Part shown: positions 48,566-60,105 of the stretch, one piece after another | Layout of the letters: the number at the start of each line of letters is the position of its first letter | Position numbering within the stretch: position 1 is the first letter of the stretch | NCBI GenBank assembly: GCA_002007465.1 | Contig: LNAC01000038.1 | Span: 6,124,280 to 6,188,279 of the forward strand | Source: Ailurus styani | Taxonomy: Eukaryota > Chordata > Mammalia > Carnivora > Ailuridae | DNA: 64,000 nucleotides | Direction: 5' to 3' | Program-made: the position numbers and the translations under genes | Notes under the pieces: model-generated | Databases searched by the model: none | What the model saw: only the letters and a program-made list of their open reading frames with translations | Told to the model about the DNA's origin: nothing

Positions 48566-48984
48566 TTCCTTGATTTCTCTTTCTGCTGCTTAATTATTGA
48601 TGTATAAAAGTGCAACAGATTTCCATACATTGATTTTGTATCCTGTGATTTTTCTGAATTCACATATCAGTTCTAGCAATTTTTTGGTGAAGTCCTTTGG
48701 GTTTTCTACATAGAGTATCATGTCTTTGGCAAATAGTGAAAGTTTAACTTCTTCCTTGCTGATTTAGATGCCTTTTATTTCTTTTGGTTTTCTGGTTGCT
48801 GTGGCTCGGACTTCCAATACTATGTTAAATAACAGTGGTGAGAGTGGACATCCCTGTCTTGTTCCTGACCGTAGAGGTAAAGCTGTCAGTTTTTCCCCCA
48901 TTAAGGATTGTATTAGTGGTGGGTCTTTCATATATGGGGTTTATTATTTTGAGATATGTTTCTTCTATCCCTACTTTGTTGAGG

Positions 48985-49163
48985 TTTTTTTTTTTTTTTT
49001 TTGACAGAGATTGATCACAAGTAGGCAGAGAGGCAGGCAGAGAGAGAGGAGGAAGCAGGCTCCCCGCCGAGCAGGGATCCCGATGCGGGGCTCGATTCCA
49101 GGACCCTGAGATCATGACCTGAGCTGAAGGGAAAGGCTTTAACCCACTGAGCCACCCAGGCCC
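48985..49163 (-). mobile_element. CAN-SINE, younger subfamily, inserted in LINE-1
   Basis: Antisense SINE with an 18-T tail, gatcacaagtaggcagagag and a head ending cacccaggccc. Perfect duplication ctttgttgagg at 48,974-48,984 and 49,164-49,174. Insertion into the LINE-1 dates it after that element. Confidence 0.97.
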
Positions 49164-49360
49164 CTTTGTTGAGGGTTTTTATCATGAATGAATGTTGTAC
49201 TTTGTCAAATATTATATCTTCATCTATTGAAATTATTCTATGATTCTTATCTTTTCTTTTACTAATATGGTATATCACGTTGATTGATTTGCAAATATTG
49301 AACCACCCTTCCAGCCCAGAAATAAATTCTACTTTATCATGGTGAATGATTCTTTTAATG

Positions 49361-49720
49361 TTAGATTTCATTTGCTAGTATTTTATTGAAGAGTTTTACA
49401 TCCATGTTCATCCCAGTTATTGGCCTGTAGTTCTCTTTTTTAGCGGAGTCTTTGTTTGGTTTTGGCCGGGCCTCATAGAATGAATTTGGAAGTTTTCCTT
49501 CCTTTTCTGTTTTTTGGAATAGTTTGAGAAGAATAGGTGTTAACTCTTCTTTAAATATTTGGTAGATTTCGCCTGTGAAGCCATCTGTACCTGGACTTTT
49601 GTTTGTTGGAAGCTTCCTGATTACTGATTGAATTTCTTTGCTGGTTATGGATCTGTTCAAGTTTTCTGTTTCTTCCTGTTTCAGTTTTGGTAGTTTATAT
49701 GTTTGTAGGAGCTTATCCAT
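49361..49720 (-). pseudogene. LINE-1 ORF2 reverse transcriptase fingers, 119-codon fragment
   Basis: A minus-strand frame with [19 protein letters not shown], the conserved fingers motif of LINE-1 reverse transcriptase (usually KSPGPDGF), followed by [20 protein letters not shown]. The Pro to Thr change in the motif and truncation by stops show it is inactive. The catalytic FADD motif, which would lie downstream in the element, is not in this frame. Confidence 0.92.
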
Positions 49721-50385
49721 TTCTTCCAGGTTGTCTAATTTGTTGGCATATAGTTTTTTGTAATATTCTTTTATACTTGTTTGTATTTCTGTGGTGTTGG
49801 TTGTTATTTCTCCTCTCTCATTTGTGATTTTATTTGAGTTCTTTCTATTTGCTTTTTGATAATTCTGGCTAGGGTTTTATCAATTTTATTAAGTTTTTCA
49901 AAGAACCAGCTCCTGGTTCATTGTTTCTATATCATTTGTGCTCTAATATTTATTATTTCTTTATTTCTGCTGGCTTTAGGGTTTTTTTGTTCTTTTTCTA
50001 ACTCCCTATGTGTAAAGTTAAGTTATTTGAAATTTTTCTTTCTTCTTGAGATAAGCTTGTATTGCTATATACTTTCCTTTTAGAACTGCTTTTGCTGCAG
50101 TCTAAAGATTTGGGATCATTGTGTTTTCATTTTCATTTGTTTCCATATATTGTTTTATTCCTCTTTGGTTTCTTGGTTTCCTCATTGCTTATTAATATGT
50201 TGTTTAACCCCCATGTATTTGTGGTCTTTCCAAATTTTTTATTGTGGTTGACTTCAAGTTTCATAGTGTTGGGGTCAGAAAATATGCATGGTATGATCTT
50301 GGTCTTTTTGTACTTCTTGAGGCCTGATTTGTGACCTAGTATGTGATCTATTCTGGAGGATGTCCCATGAGCACAGAAGTAATTC

Positions 50386-50442
50386 TTAATTTAAAAAAAA
50401 AGTTAAACGATTTTGTGCTATGACCTACATTATTCACTGTGT

Positions 50443-50478
<36 letters not shown>

Positions 50479-52743
50479 AAGAAATCTTCCTCTTCACAAA
50501 ACTCAATGTCAGATGCCCATGTGACCAATCTTTAATGGCACCTATCTGTTTGACTGACAGTTTTTTTCCAGAGAGATCTTGACATCCTGATTTTTCTTCG
50601 TTTTCTATTTCTGTTTCTCCTTTTCTATGACCAGGAGGTCTTACTCTAAATATATTTTCATTTTCTAACTGCATTTAATGTTTGTTCATTATATGTCTTC
50701 CTTAGGGTCCTATCCCTGACTCCCTTCTCTCAGATTCTCTCACTGTGTGAAGAATAGATGTCTCATATCTGTGGCCTCATAGAATTCTAAACAGAACTCT
50801 ATTGCAGTTACTACTTTTATCACAATTCCCATGTCTGTTCTCACTCCTAGGCATATCATTTACTGTATCACTACCCTAAGGTTCTGCCTATTGGTTCTTC
50901 TAATCCCAGTCCTTCATTTTCAATATCACACCATAGAGAGTGACTGGAATCATTGAAGTGTCTTGAGAAATGTGGGTGGAAATATAAATTAGGCAGCTAT
51001 GTGGATGTAAGCATCAAAATAAAGCTCGGTTGCAGGAACTGTCTTTTCATATCCTAGAGTCCATGGTGCTACAGAAACTATGATGTGGGGCACAGTTCCT
51101 ATAATCCTCTAAAATAGACTGGTCCTGTTTACTTTTAAATTGTCTCCAGATTCTCATGTCCAAAAGACCGCTGTGGCTGCACATTGTATTAGGGACATGG
51201 GTTGCAAAATACATCATGTTTATTTTTTTCCTTCCAGAATTGGACAGTGTATCTTTTTGGAGTGATATCTATCTTTATTATTAAGGTTATATTGGGGGTT
51301 AGAATGAACCATGTGAAACTATTTAGAAGTTTCAAATCTCCTTGTCTGTAGTGTAACAAATGCCATACCACATTCTAATTTTTTTTTCAAATTGACATAA
51401 ATATGTATTACTGGGTTTCTTAGTATAAGATATGTACAGTATTTGTTTCCCCTCTACATTGACTATTTTTAGTTGAAAGGACAAATAAAACAACCTTTTT
51501 ATTTCTTAGCTACAAAGTAAAAGTACCCTTAATAGAATTAAAATGATAATTTATTATTGCAAATCTTGACCTACCCAATTTAATGTTGTGCTATTTTATG
51601 CAGTTTCTAAATGAAATCTGTTGCTTTGCCTAATCAAAAGTTAGCATATCAAAATATTATTTGTGTAGATATGTGTAAAACCAGTTATCTAAAATTGCCC
51701 AGTAGGTACTTTCAAGTATATCCAAGTACATTATCTCAAGAAATTCATATATCTGACACTTTTATAAATGACAGTACACAACTCCTATACTGTATGCTAA
51801 TTTTAAAAGATGCAGATGAAAGGAAAAAGAGTCAGTATACTAAGGAACTGTTCATTCTTTCATAGCCTTATTGTGACAGCCTCTTCTCTTATTTTATTAG
51901 ATCCATTATATTCTTTAAAAGAAATATTGATAACATCTACTCAATAGCAATTCATAGGAGGCCATGAATCCATGGAAATTTTCTACATCTAGTGGCATAA
52001 AAATTAAGATCTTCTGCAGATAAGTATATAGTTTTACCAAAAGAAAAGGTGAACCTTACAGTACATGCTAGACATAGTAATTCGAGGAGTAATTTCTTCT
52101 TTAGGCTATAGTTGTAAATTTGTTTTCTATTGGAAGTATTTAGAAGCAGATATAGAAAACTTAAATTTATAACAGTTTGAAAGTCTCTTCAGGAATTAAA
52201 TATTCATTTTTTTCCCAATAATACTATATTGTATTTATATATTACTACACTACAACACTTTATTATGTATATACCTTAGGGATACACTAAAATGTGAGCC
52301 AAAGAAAGTACTACTCAAGGTATCTTATATCATTTGAAGCTGTGTTTCTAAGTGTTGTAGTTCTGAGAAATTATCTAATGGTGGGAACCTTGCCCAAATT
52401 AGTTTTTTTCCCAAAATATTTGAGAACACTTACCCAAATAGTTTATAGAATATAAAAATTTTATCATTGATGTATTTATTTTTCAAGTATACAAGGTAAG
52501 GGTATCCTCACAAAGACACTGTGATGATACAGCTTACCAAAATCAGAAATAAAGTGCTGTGTATACTTTATCATTATTTATGAGTATATGGAAAACCCGG
52601 TAGTGAAGATGAGTCCAATGATGAGTAATAAAGATAGGTACGTTAAGAGGGAAAATATTGGGCTGTTGATTTTATTCTTTTAAACATGGTCAGTGTTCTA
52701 AAATACATTTTTGCCCTCATTTATTTGTTTCAGTTTTAGAAAA
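50386..52743. other. Unassigned AT-rich DNA with (CA)n
   Basis: No supported gene. Frames at 50,477-50,674 (-) and 51,611-51,865 (+) have no recognised domain. Confidence 0.45.
50445..50478 (+). repeat. (CA)n microsatellite
   Basis: About 17 uninterrupted CA units, the reverse-complement type of the (TG)n at 41,113. Confidence 0.97.
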
Positions 52744-53065
52744 TGATTTTATTTTTGCAAGTGCATTTACTGCTTGTGTCTTTTTGACAAGCAGAGATTG
52801 TAACTTGGAGCCAAGTGCCTCAGCTAAACTCCCACAGAGAGTAGATTACAGGTTGCCATCCTCTTTGATATTCATATTCCAAGATGCTCAAGAAAGATAA
52901 CCCCTGGAATGAAAAACTGGCAAGAGCCTCATTTATCATTTTTTTAAAAAATACACACATCTCAAAGATATAGAGAAATGATTTACAAATATAAGCATTT
53001 TCTTTCTTTCTTTCTTTCTCTTTCTTTCTTTCTTTCTTTTTTTTTCTTTTTCCTCCGTCTCCTCT

Positions 53066-53118
<53 letters not shown>

Positions 53119-53164
53119 TGGAAAAGGCTAAAAGAAAAGAGTAGGTTATCTTTTTCTGTTAGCA
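52744..53164 (-). mobile_element. 3' LTR of the minus-strand provirus
   Basis: Aligns with 59,603-59,906 through acttggagccaagtgcctca against acttggaaccaagtgccgag, aagaaagataacccctggaa against aagaaagacacccttagaat, and the following agagcctcatttatc part. A 118-bp microsatellite (53,001-53,118) has grown inside it at a place where the other LTR has only atttctct. Edges are estimated from TG and CA ends. Confidence 0.7.
53001..53118 (+). repeat. (TTTC)n pyrimidine microsatellite
   Basis: Interrupted tetranucleotide array with one internal cctccgtctcctc segment, located within an LTR. Frames at 52,978-53,178 on both strands translate the array as Phe/Leu/Ser or Lys/Glu/Arg repeats and are not genes. 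Confidence 0.97.
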
Positions 53165-56100
53165 CTAGGGCAATCTGAAATTTATTATTTTTAGATTAGT
53201 ATTTACCTTTCTCATGTCTCCCATTTGTTCCTATTTGATAGTAACACTACAATTCTTGTCATTGTCATCATTGCTTTCTTTCTCCTGGCAATTAAAGTTC
53301 TTTCTCTGGGCAATTAAAAAAGAATCTGGTTATCTAAGTATCTAGTAAGTCTCTAATAGAGTGCAAAACAACACAATGATTGGAATTAAAATAGTATGAA
53401 GTTTAAAAATTAAATACAACATTTGCTTTGGGGGAATTACCTTTAAATGTATTAATAATGAATGGTTAAAGCAGATTCTTGATTAGCAATGCGATAAATT
53501 TTTTCTTTATCATACATTAAGTACACAAAGTGTCATGATATTTTTATTGCTTGACTCTGGAGCTTGATAATCTAAATTTTTATCTAAGCGTTTTTCTTAT
53601 AAAGCCCAGTACATTTCTCTTGAGTTTTTGTTAATCACACAAGTTATATTATATTTGCATACCAATCTAGGTGCTTCAGTATTTACTCTATCTTCCCAAA
53701 TAATTTTTCCCAGATGTGAAACACAAAGACACCCATGGCATTATTCAGTTTCAGAGTCTTATGAGGCATTCATTGAAGTGCAGATTGAAATTTTAGTGTT
53801 CAATATACATAGCTTTAATTGTTTTAAGTCATTAGGACAAAGACAGCCTGTGGTCTGTTTTTACATTCGTCAAAATCAATACCTATATTGAAGTCAGTTC
53901 CACATAAATAATAGATACCTACCTTTGTTTATCTACTATATTCTTACTGGAGAGAACCTCTATCTCACTGTTAATCTAGTGACATTGGATATATCCTTTG
54001 CAGCTTCCATCCATAAATGTTAAATTTCTGTTTGTCTACTAATGAAATTTTTCCTTTCTACAACCTCTTTCTATCTTTCCTGGTGTAGTGCAGGCTTAGT
54101 ACCTAGGTGTTCCCTTTTATATATATGGGAATCATCACTGGGACTATAGAAAGAAAAAGTAGTACAAGGGGTTAAATGTTCATCTCCTAGTAAAAATATC
54201 CTTAAAGTAATCTAAGGAACCATCACTGTGAATAGGAAATCAAAGTAAAATATGAGAATGGTAGGAAGTTCTCTAGAATACCTCCTTTCAGTTGAGTTCA
54301 ATACTAGTGACAGTCTGGAAGACTTAGTTTTTAAGTGCTTGTGGAAGCTACAGTTCAGTTTTTCTAACATGCTGACTTCTCATGGGAAGCATTATTCCAG
54401 CTGGGTATTCATGTTACTGTATAGCTTTCTGAATGGTCAGCAGCACTTGAAAGGGTCCCTCTCAGCATAGGGACAGCCAGCCCATCTTTTCTCTGGAATA
54501 CTTTTATGTAGATGAAATCTCCCAATAGATAAAGGTGACAGATTTCTTCAGGTGGATCCATTCAGGTCCTTTTGACTTTGTCTCTGGTTTCTTGGGAAGA
54601 GAGATAACTCTTTTTAAATATGAAAGTGATTATGAGAAGTTTTAATTAAATTGGTCACAGGACACAGTCTCAGACCTACGCTTATAGACCTGTCAAACAG
54701 AAGTCCAAAAGAAGAGGTACCTTTCTTGCCTGCAGGATTACTTCATTCTTAACAAAGCTAATAGTAAACCTCTAGGTCATTTTGTTGAATTGATTTTTTT
54801 TTTCAATTGTAGTTGTTGTCTTGAATTTGGTTCCTCCATTCCATTTGTCCAAAGAACTGAAGATTGGGAAATATGAAAATAATAGGACTCTACAAATATT
54901 TTAAAAATATTTTTAAAATTTCTAGATTGTAGTAGAAATAATTCCATTTGATTCAATATGCTTTGCTATCCCCAAAGTAGGAATTTTGTAATTAAGAGAA
55001 CTATTACCACTGTCTGATAATCAGCTTTTGAAGAGGGAAAGACTTTTAGATCATCTGAACATCATACATTTCATAATTAAACCAAATCTCTAACCTTCTA
55101 CAAGCATTGATTCTATGAAATCCAGCTGCCACTGGGTCCCTTGTAAGGTAGGTGGAGAACTCCTGCACATACCTTAGGAGTGGACTATAAAAAATTCTGA
55201 CAAATAGCATGTTTCTTTAATATGTTTTGAATAATTTTTTTAAATCTTTTTGATAGATATAATAAGAGTCTAGGTACTCCCATGGTTTTATTGGTGACAC
55301 AGCAATTTTAACCAAGCAAATAAAGACTGTGGTATAGGAATTATTTCATCAGATAATTCCCATTACTCATTGAATTATTTTGATCTTCTTTCTAATTCAA
55401 TTTTTTTTACTTCCTTTTGTGGCATATTTTTTACATAAATGAAAATTGATTATTTTATTAAAAGTGGGGCTTCTAAGTTTGGAGTCTGCCATATGTAAAT
55501 TTTTTTTTAAGTTTGTTAGCAAAATTCTTGCATTTAGACATATTATTCTGCCCTTTGTGAGCCCTACAATGGATGATATCTAAGCAGGCAGTTAGTTGTT
55601 AAAGCCTCTCAAAAATCAGCTGTGAATTTTCTATGAGACATTTTAGTTCCTATCAAAGTGAAAAAATTTTTTTCCCCAAATGTTCCCTGTTTCATGACAG
55701 ACTCCAAACCCTCAAACACACAAACTCACTATTTCTATGTGTGTATATAGTAATCTTTGAATCTTAAACCAACAGTTTTAGTTCCTATAACTGCCATAAA
55801 TTCAGCTGTTTATACTACTTTTAATTTCAGACAAAACATAAGCTTTCAAAATTTCAAGAGACATAACCACGGCATTGGAAAACTTAACCTGGTCATTTTC
55901 ATCCCAAGGATGTGACTCATAAGTAAATGCTCTCATATTTGTCATATATGTATTTGGAACAGGAATATCAGATATGTCTAGTGAGGGGCTGGTGCCTTCT
56001 GTTAGCATGGTACACTCATGATCATCTCTTTGATCAGGATCTGGTTAAAGAACAAAACAACAACGGCAAAAAATGCAGCAAAGTTTAGGGAACTCTATGT

Positions 56101-56399
56101 ACTAAGTACATATCAGTATTAGAAAATAATGCTCATTCATTGCTAGTCTGACAGTGGACTGACAAACGCTGGGTCCTTTGCACTGGTAGCCGTCCAGTCA
56201 CCCAAGGTAGGGCTTGAGCTTTTTCAAGTGTGACTTGGCCTGCTTGGAGCATCCAGGCATTCCCAATGTTAGAACTTGCAGAAGAAGAAAGAAGAAAGAT
56301 ACTATTGCTCTCTAGTCCACTTGAAACTTTTGTGTTAAAATTTCTTAGCATCATCTTTATTTTCATGACAGAACAAATGGAAAGATTTTTCAGAATCTG
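53165..56399 (-). pseudogene. Provirus internal DNA, downstream pol and env region, unreadable
   Basis: Positioned where integrase and env should be in the minus-strand provirus. Frames such as 55,802-56,008 and 56,133-56,366 (-) lie in it but show no motif that I can assign. It is included because it sits between the two LTRs and reverse transcriptase remnants. Confidence 0.4.
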
Positions 56400-57560
56400 G
56401 AATTTCTAAGCTGAGTGAAGGACCATAGCCAATTTCGGTTGTTCAAAAACTTTTTAATTCCTAGGAACTATCCCGGGGATCTAGAGAATTACCATGAATT
56501 TGCTCCATCAGTGGTTTCACTGCTTCTGCAAAAGCTGGGATCCACTATCTATAATAATCTACTAGTCCTCAAATTGTCTATTTGGGTTTTTATTTGTTTG
56601 CCTGCCTTGTTTGTTTTTTAGTAGGCCATCACACTTGCTTGTAGATTGTAACACTGCAGGTTTGTAGATTGTAATATTGACTGTGTTAATTAGCTGATTC
56701 CTTGACTGTAACACTTGCTGCCTTCAACAGATGCCCTAAATATTTTACTTCATTCTGGCATATTGTAATGTGTCTAGGGAGGCCTTATGTCCCTGTGAAG
56801 CAAGGAATTGTAGCCAAGTTGAAGTATTAGTTTTGCATTACTATTTCCTTTCCCAGGGTACCAGCAAATCATCTACATGGTAAATAATTCATGGATCCCT
56901 CTGTTGGGACAAATTTCTCCAAATTTTCCTATAAATGACTAAATAAAATAAGAAGGGTCCTGAAACCCTGTGGAATCCTTTGTTGTAAATACTGAACTCC
57001 TCCCTAAACAAAAGCCAATAAGACTTGGAGTCATCCACTAGGGGAATAGGGGAAAATAGAAAGCTGAGTATAAATCAACGACAGATAAAAAGTTTGCTGA
57101 TGATGGTACCAAATCAGAATAATCACAAGGTTAGGAACTACAGTAGTTGTTAGGACAACACATTTATTTACTTCACTAAGATCTTGAGTAAATCCATATA
57201 ATGGTCAAGTGGTGACCATCTTGGTCAAATTTACCTCCCTTCTTTACTGGAATTACAGAATAACTTCCCTTTTTACTTCTTGCTTTCTAATTCTTTTATA
57301 ACTGTTTTACTCCTTCTAATTGAACACTTGAGAAAGGGCATTATTCTATACATGCCCTTGCCATTATTATTCTAGTTAGCTATTTTCAGTAGTTTTATGT
57401 ATCAAATTAAACTAGTATCAGTATTCTCCAGGGCCCAGAGTAATACTGATTTCTTTTCATTCAGGACATTTCCCCCAACATAGGGTGAGAATGACACTCT
57501 CTGTCATACCCCTTTTCTTTCAGAAAGGACAAAGTAACCAATCTGGATGCCTTCCTCCCT
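56400..57560 (-). pseudogene. Retroviral reverse transcriptase remnant
   Basis: On the minus strand, 56,868-56,879 encodes HVDD where class I ERVs carry YVDD, followed by LLVPW. The first active-site residue is therefore changed. About 120 bp further along, 56,725-56,748 encodes VKYLGHLL, matching the conserved YLG motif. The two motifs are in different frames, so at least one frameshift lies between them. This would have been the RNA-dependent DNA polymerase of the provirus. Confidence 0.85.
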
Positions 57561-58023
57561 AACCCCCCAGGGGACTCCATAAACATTCATCTGGGGTAGA
57601 GAATATTGATGGAGGTCTTTACTTTGCAGAGCAGATGTCTTCCTGATTGGTTTGTAGGTAAATCAGGAGAAAGAAAGCATGTTCCTCGGTTAGTGGAAAT
57701 GATTTCTATGAAAACCACAGAAAAAAAAGAGAAAGTTAAAAAAAAGGTATAAGTTGTCTCAGAATATGAACCAATACTGATTTATCATAATACCAAAGAC
57801 AAAAAAATTTTATGAAACAAATAACACCAATATTTACCAGAAAAGGCAAGGATAGGGTAGCATAAAAAATTGCTGAAACATATTTCACCAGTTCCTACCC
57901 CTGAGATTCCCTCAATCCATCAACCTAAGCCATTTGATAATTATTTTCTAGCTGAGAGTTTTATCATGGGGTTTCCTGAATTCCTTGTTCTTGCCATCTC
58001 TGCATTTTCCAGAGTCTCTTTCT

Positions 58024-58065
58024 ACAATCCATCTCCCAGTGTCCTGGCCTCTTGCAATAATGATA
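58024..58065 (-). pseudogene. Nucleocapsid zinc-knuckle remnant (gag)
   Basis: Minus-strand codons read YHYCKRPGHWEMDC. The spacing of Cys, Gly-His and Cys is that of the single CCHC knuckle of gammaretroviral nucleocapsid, with Tyr at the position of the first zinc-binding Cys. In the family this domain binds the packaged RNA. Its position upstream of the reverse transcriptase fits gag. Confidence 0.85.
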
Positions 58066-59602
58066 TACGGTATTTGTTTCTTCTTTTTCTGCCTTCAGAT
58101 GATGCCAGTCTAAGGGTTATGTTGAGTAAATTGTTCTAACTCTGCAGCTAACATTGTATTTTTGTTTGTTTTTATTTCTTCGTTTCTTACCTCTGTTGTC
58201 CTTAAACTGAGTAGCTGCTGCTAATATTTTAGTTATAGTCTGTCTTTGCCATCCTACCACCTTTTCACTAAGCATCAATAGTTGGCATGAGAGTGCAAGG
58301 GGAAGAAAAAAAAACTTTAGTAATATCAGCAGGTGAGGAGGGCAGGTGAATTACTGAGGAAGCCTAGGGGCTCTCAGTGGCATCCGCTCCACTGGCAATT
58401 GGAATAGGAAGTGCTGATTTCCTTCCTTTTGAGATGAGAACAATGTAGAATTTATGGTACTTTGATTTTTTTCTCTGTTAGTATTTTTCCACCTAATGGT
58501 TCTTTACCTTTTTCCAAGTATCTGGTATAAATACTGTACATGCCTTCATGTAAGGACACAGTATTTTATCCAAGTTCTTAATTAGCCTCTGATGATATCT
58601 CCTGCATTTCTGCTTCTTCATGACATGATGCACTGATGACACAAAGGGTTCTTGAAGGTGAAATTGGGTTAATATGTAAGTGGACTCAGAACTAGGGCAT
58701 GAGATTCATAAACTCATAAACCAAGTGATTTATTACCAGCTAAAGATATTGTGGACCCATCATTCCCCTTTTCAGGGAAATCCATAAATGGAAAAAACCC
58801 ACTCATCTAAAAGACCATTCTCCTTCTTCCTAGGAGTTGATCTGAGAAATGGACAGAACTAACAGATGCAACAGGATTAAAGAGAGTGGGGTAGTAGGGA
58901 AGGGAAGTGGGTGTGTAAAAGATAAATTAATTATAGTTCTCACATTTCTATTCTAAAGATTTTCTTCTGGCTATCTAATTTTTAACTTTGCTCCTAGAAT
59001 GATGTACATCACACAAGTACCCGCCTTCTGTTTACTTGAGACAAATTCCTTCTGAGAACTCCCATAAATACTTTATTCCATCCAAATCAGAGGCATCATC
59101 CTTAGGTTACTGCAATACTGCAGGATACATTTCTGGCTTACCATATTTTTATACCATCAAAACTAATGGTGGTCTTGACTAGATTTCAGAACCAATTTAC
59201 CAATGCTTACTTGACCATAAAATCTTGAATTTAGAGAGAATGTTTTGTCTGGTTACTATTCCAAAAAGCAGAGCACTGGAGGGGAGATTCTTTTGTAATT
59301 CGAGATCTCTTACCTGATTGTTATATTGCCAAAAACGCTCAGCTGGTGCACTCAAGTCAGGAACTGCCAGACCAATTCCATCCTCATGGTCAAATTTTTG
59401 AAGAAATATAATTAAAAGTAAAATATTCACCAATCCAATAAATCTATCCACAAAATAAAAGAACAAAGCAATTTTATCACTGAATAAGCTTTCAACCAGA
59501 CTGCAATGTGCATCGCAGGTCATCTCCTGAAGTGATTACAAAGACCAAAAGAAATCTCACCCTAATATAGAGCCAGACAGATAGAACCTATTACATACAT
59601 GC
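58066..59602 (-). pseudogene. Provirus leader and gag region, decayed
   Basis: Between the zinc knuckle and the 5' LTR. A 108-codon minus frame at 59,197-59,523 has a hydrophobic N-terminal half but no motif that I recognise. It is probably a chance frame in decayed gag or leader sequence. Confidence 0.4.
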
Positions 59603-59906
59603 TGTTTTTTATTCAAAGGAACCGTAAAACTTCTTGCGTCTTTTCAACAATCAGAAGATACTACTTGGAACCAAGTGCCGAGGCTAAACTTCTATCAGAG
59701 TACCACCCTCATTTATGGTCACAGTTCAAGTAGATTTCTCCAGAATCCCCTAAGAAAGACACCCTTAGAATTCACAACTGACAGAAGACTCATTTAGCTT
59801 TTAAAAGTATTTAAATATATCTCAGAGAGACAATAGTTTAAAAATACTATTTCTCTAAGGAAGTGCTGAAAGAGAAGTATATGGAGGATATCCTTCTCTT
59901 TGGGCA
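59603..59906 (-). mobile_element. 5' LTR of the minus-strand provirus
   Basis: Partner of the LTR at 52,744. Starts tgttttttattcaaag and ends near gggcacca on the plus strand, with a central block acttggaaccaagtgccg. A CAN-SINE inserted just outside it at 59,931. The two LTRs have diverged a lot, so the integration is old. Confidence 0.7.
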
Positions 59907-59930
59907 CCAGGAAAAAATTCAGAACTTTTT

Positions 59931-60095
59931 TTTTTTAATTTGTTTGACAGAGAGAGATTACAAGTAGGCAGAGAGAGAGGAGGAAGAAGGCTCCCCGCTG
60001 AGCAGAGAGCCTGATGCGGCCTCGATCCCAGGACCCTGAGATCATGACCTGAGCCGAAGGCAGAGGCTTTAACCCACTGAGCCACCCAGGCGCCC
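59931..60095 (-). mobile_element. CAN-SINE, younger subfamily, with TSD
   Basis: Antisense SINE (attacaagtaggcagagaga, gcctcgatcccaggaccctg, head ending cccaggcgccc) with duplication agaacttttt at 59,921-59,930 and 60,096-60,105. It lacks one internal ggcaggcagag unit found in sister copies. Confidence 0.96.
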
Positions 60096-60105
60096 AGAAC
60101 TTTTT

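Larger units (their letters stand above)
47380..50385 (-). mobile_element. LINE-1, antisense, truncated at both ends
   Basis: A carnivore-age LINE-1 in reverse orientation covering the reverse-transcriptase part of ORF2 to the start of the 3' region. Landmarks in order are ggtaaatacctagtagtgca, cactgtgcagaagctttt, gttgaagaaactgtcctttt, accatattgtcttgatcact, attcctaggtatcttatcat, ttattgaagagttttacatc, ttcaaagaaccagctcctgg and tgtgatctattctggagga. A section of roughly 300 bp is missing near 47,710. It has no T-run marking the LINE 3' end, so that end was lost. Two SINEs interrupt it. Confidence 0.92.
52744..59906 (-). mobile_element. Class I (gammaretrovirus-like) provirus, minus strand
   Basis: About 7.2 kb with LTR-like direct repeats at both ends (52,744-53,164 and 59,603-59,906) and internal sequence read right to left. 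Retroviral motifs occur in the correct order: a nucleocapsid zinc knuckle remnant (58,024-58,065), then the polymerase active-site motif (56,868-56,879) and a YLGHLL-type reverse transcriptase motif (56,725-56,748). Env would lie at about 53,200-55,000 but nothing there is readable. The zinc-knuckle form and VDD-type motif point to class I ERVs. The family is not named. All frames are broken. Confidence 0.75.

Noticed and set aside
47873..49720. Minus-strand frames up to 126 codons as possible host genes
   Set aside because: They carry LINE-1 ORF2 motifs in several frames, so they are a broken retrotransposon.
59197..59523. 108-codon minus-strand frame as a possible membrane protein gene
   Set aside because: It lies within the leader/gag part of an old provirus, with no recognisable motif. 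The hydrophobic stretch reflects AT-rich composition.
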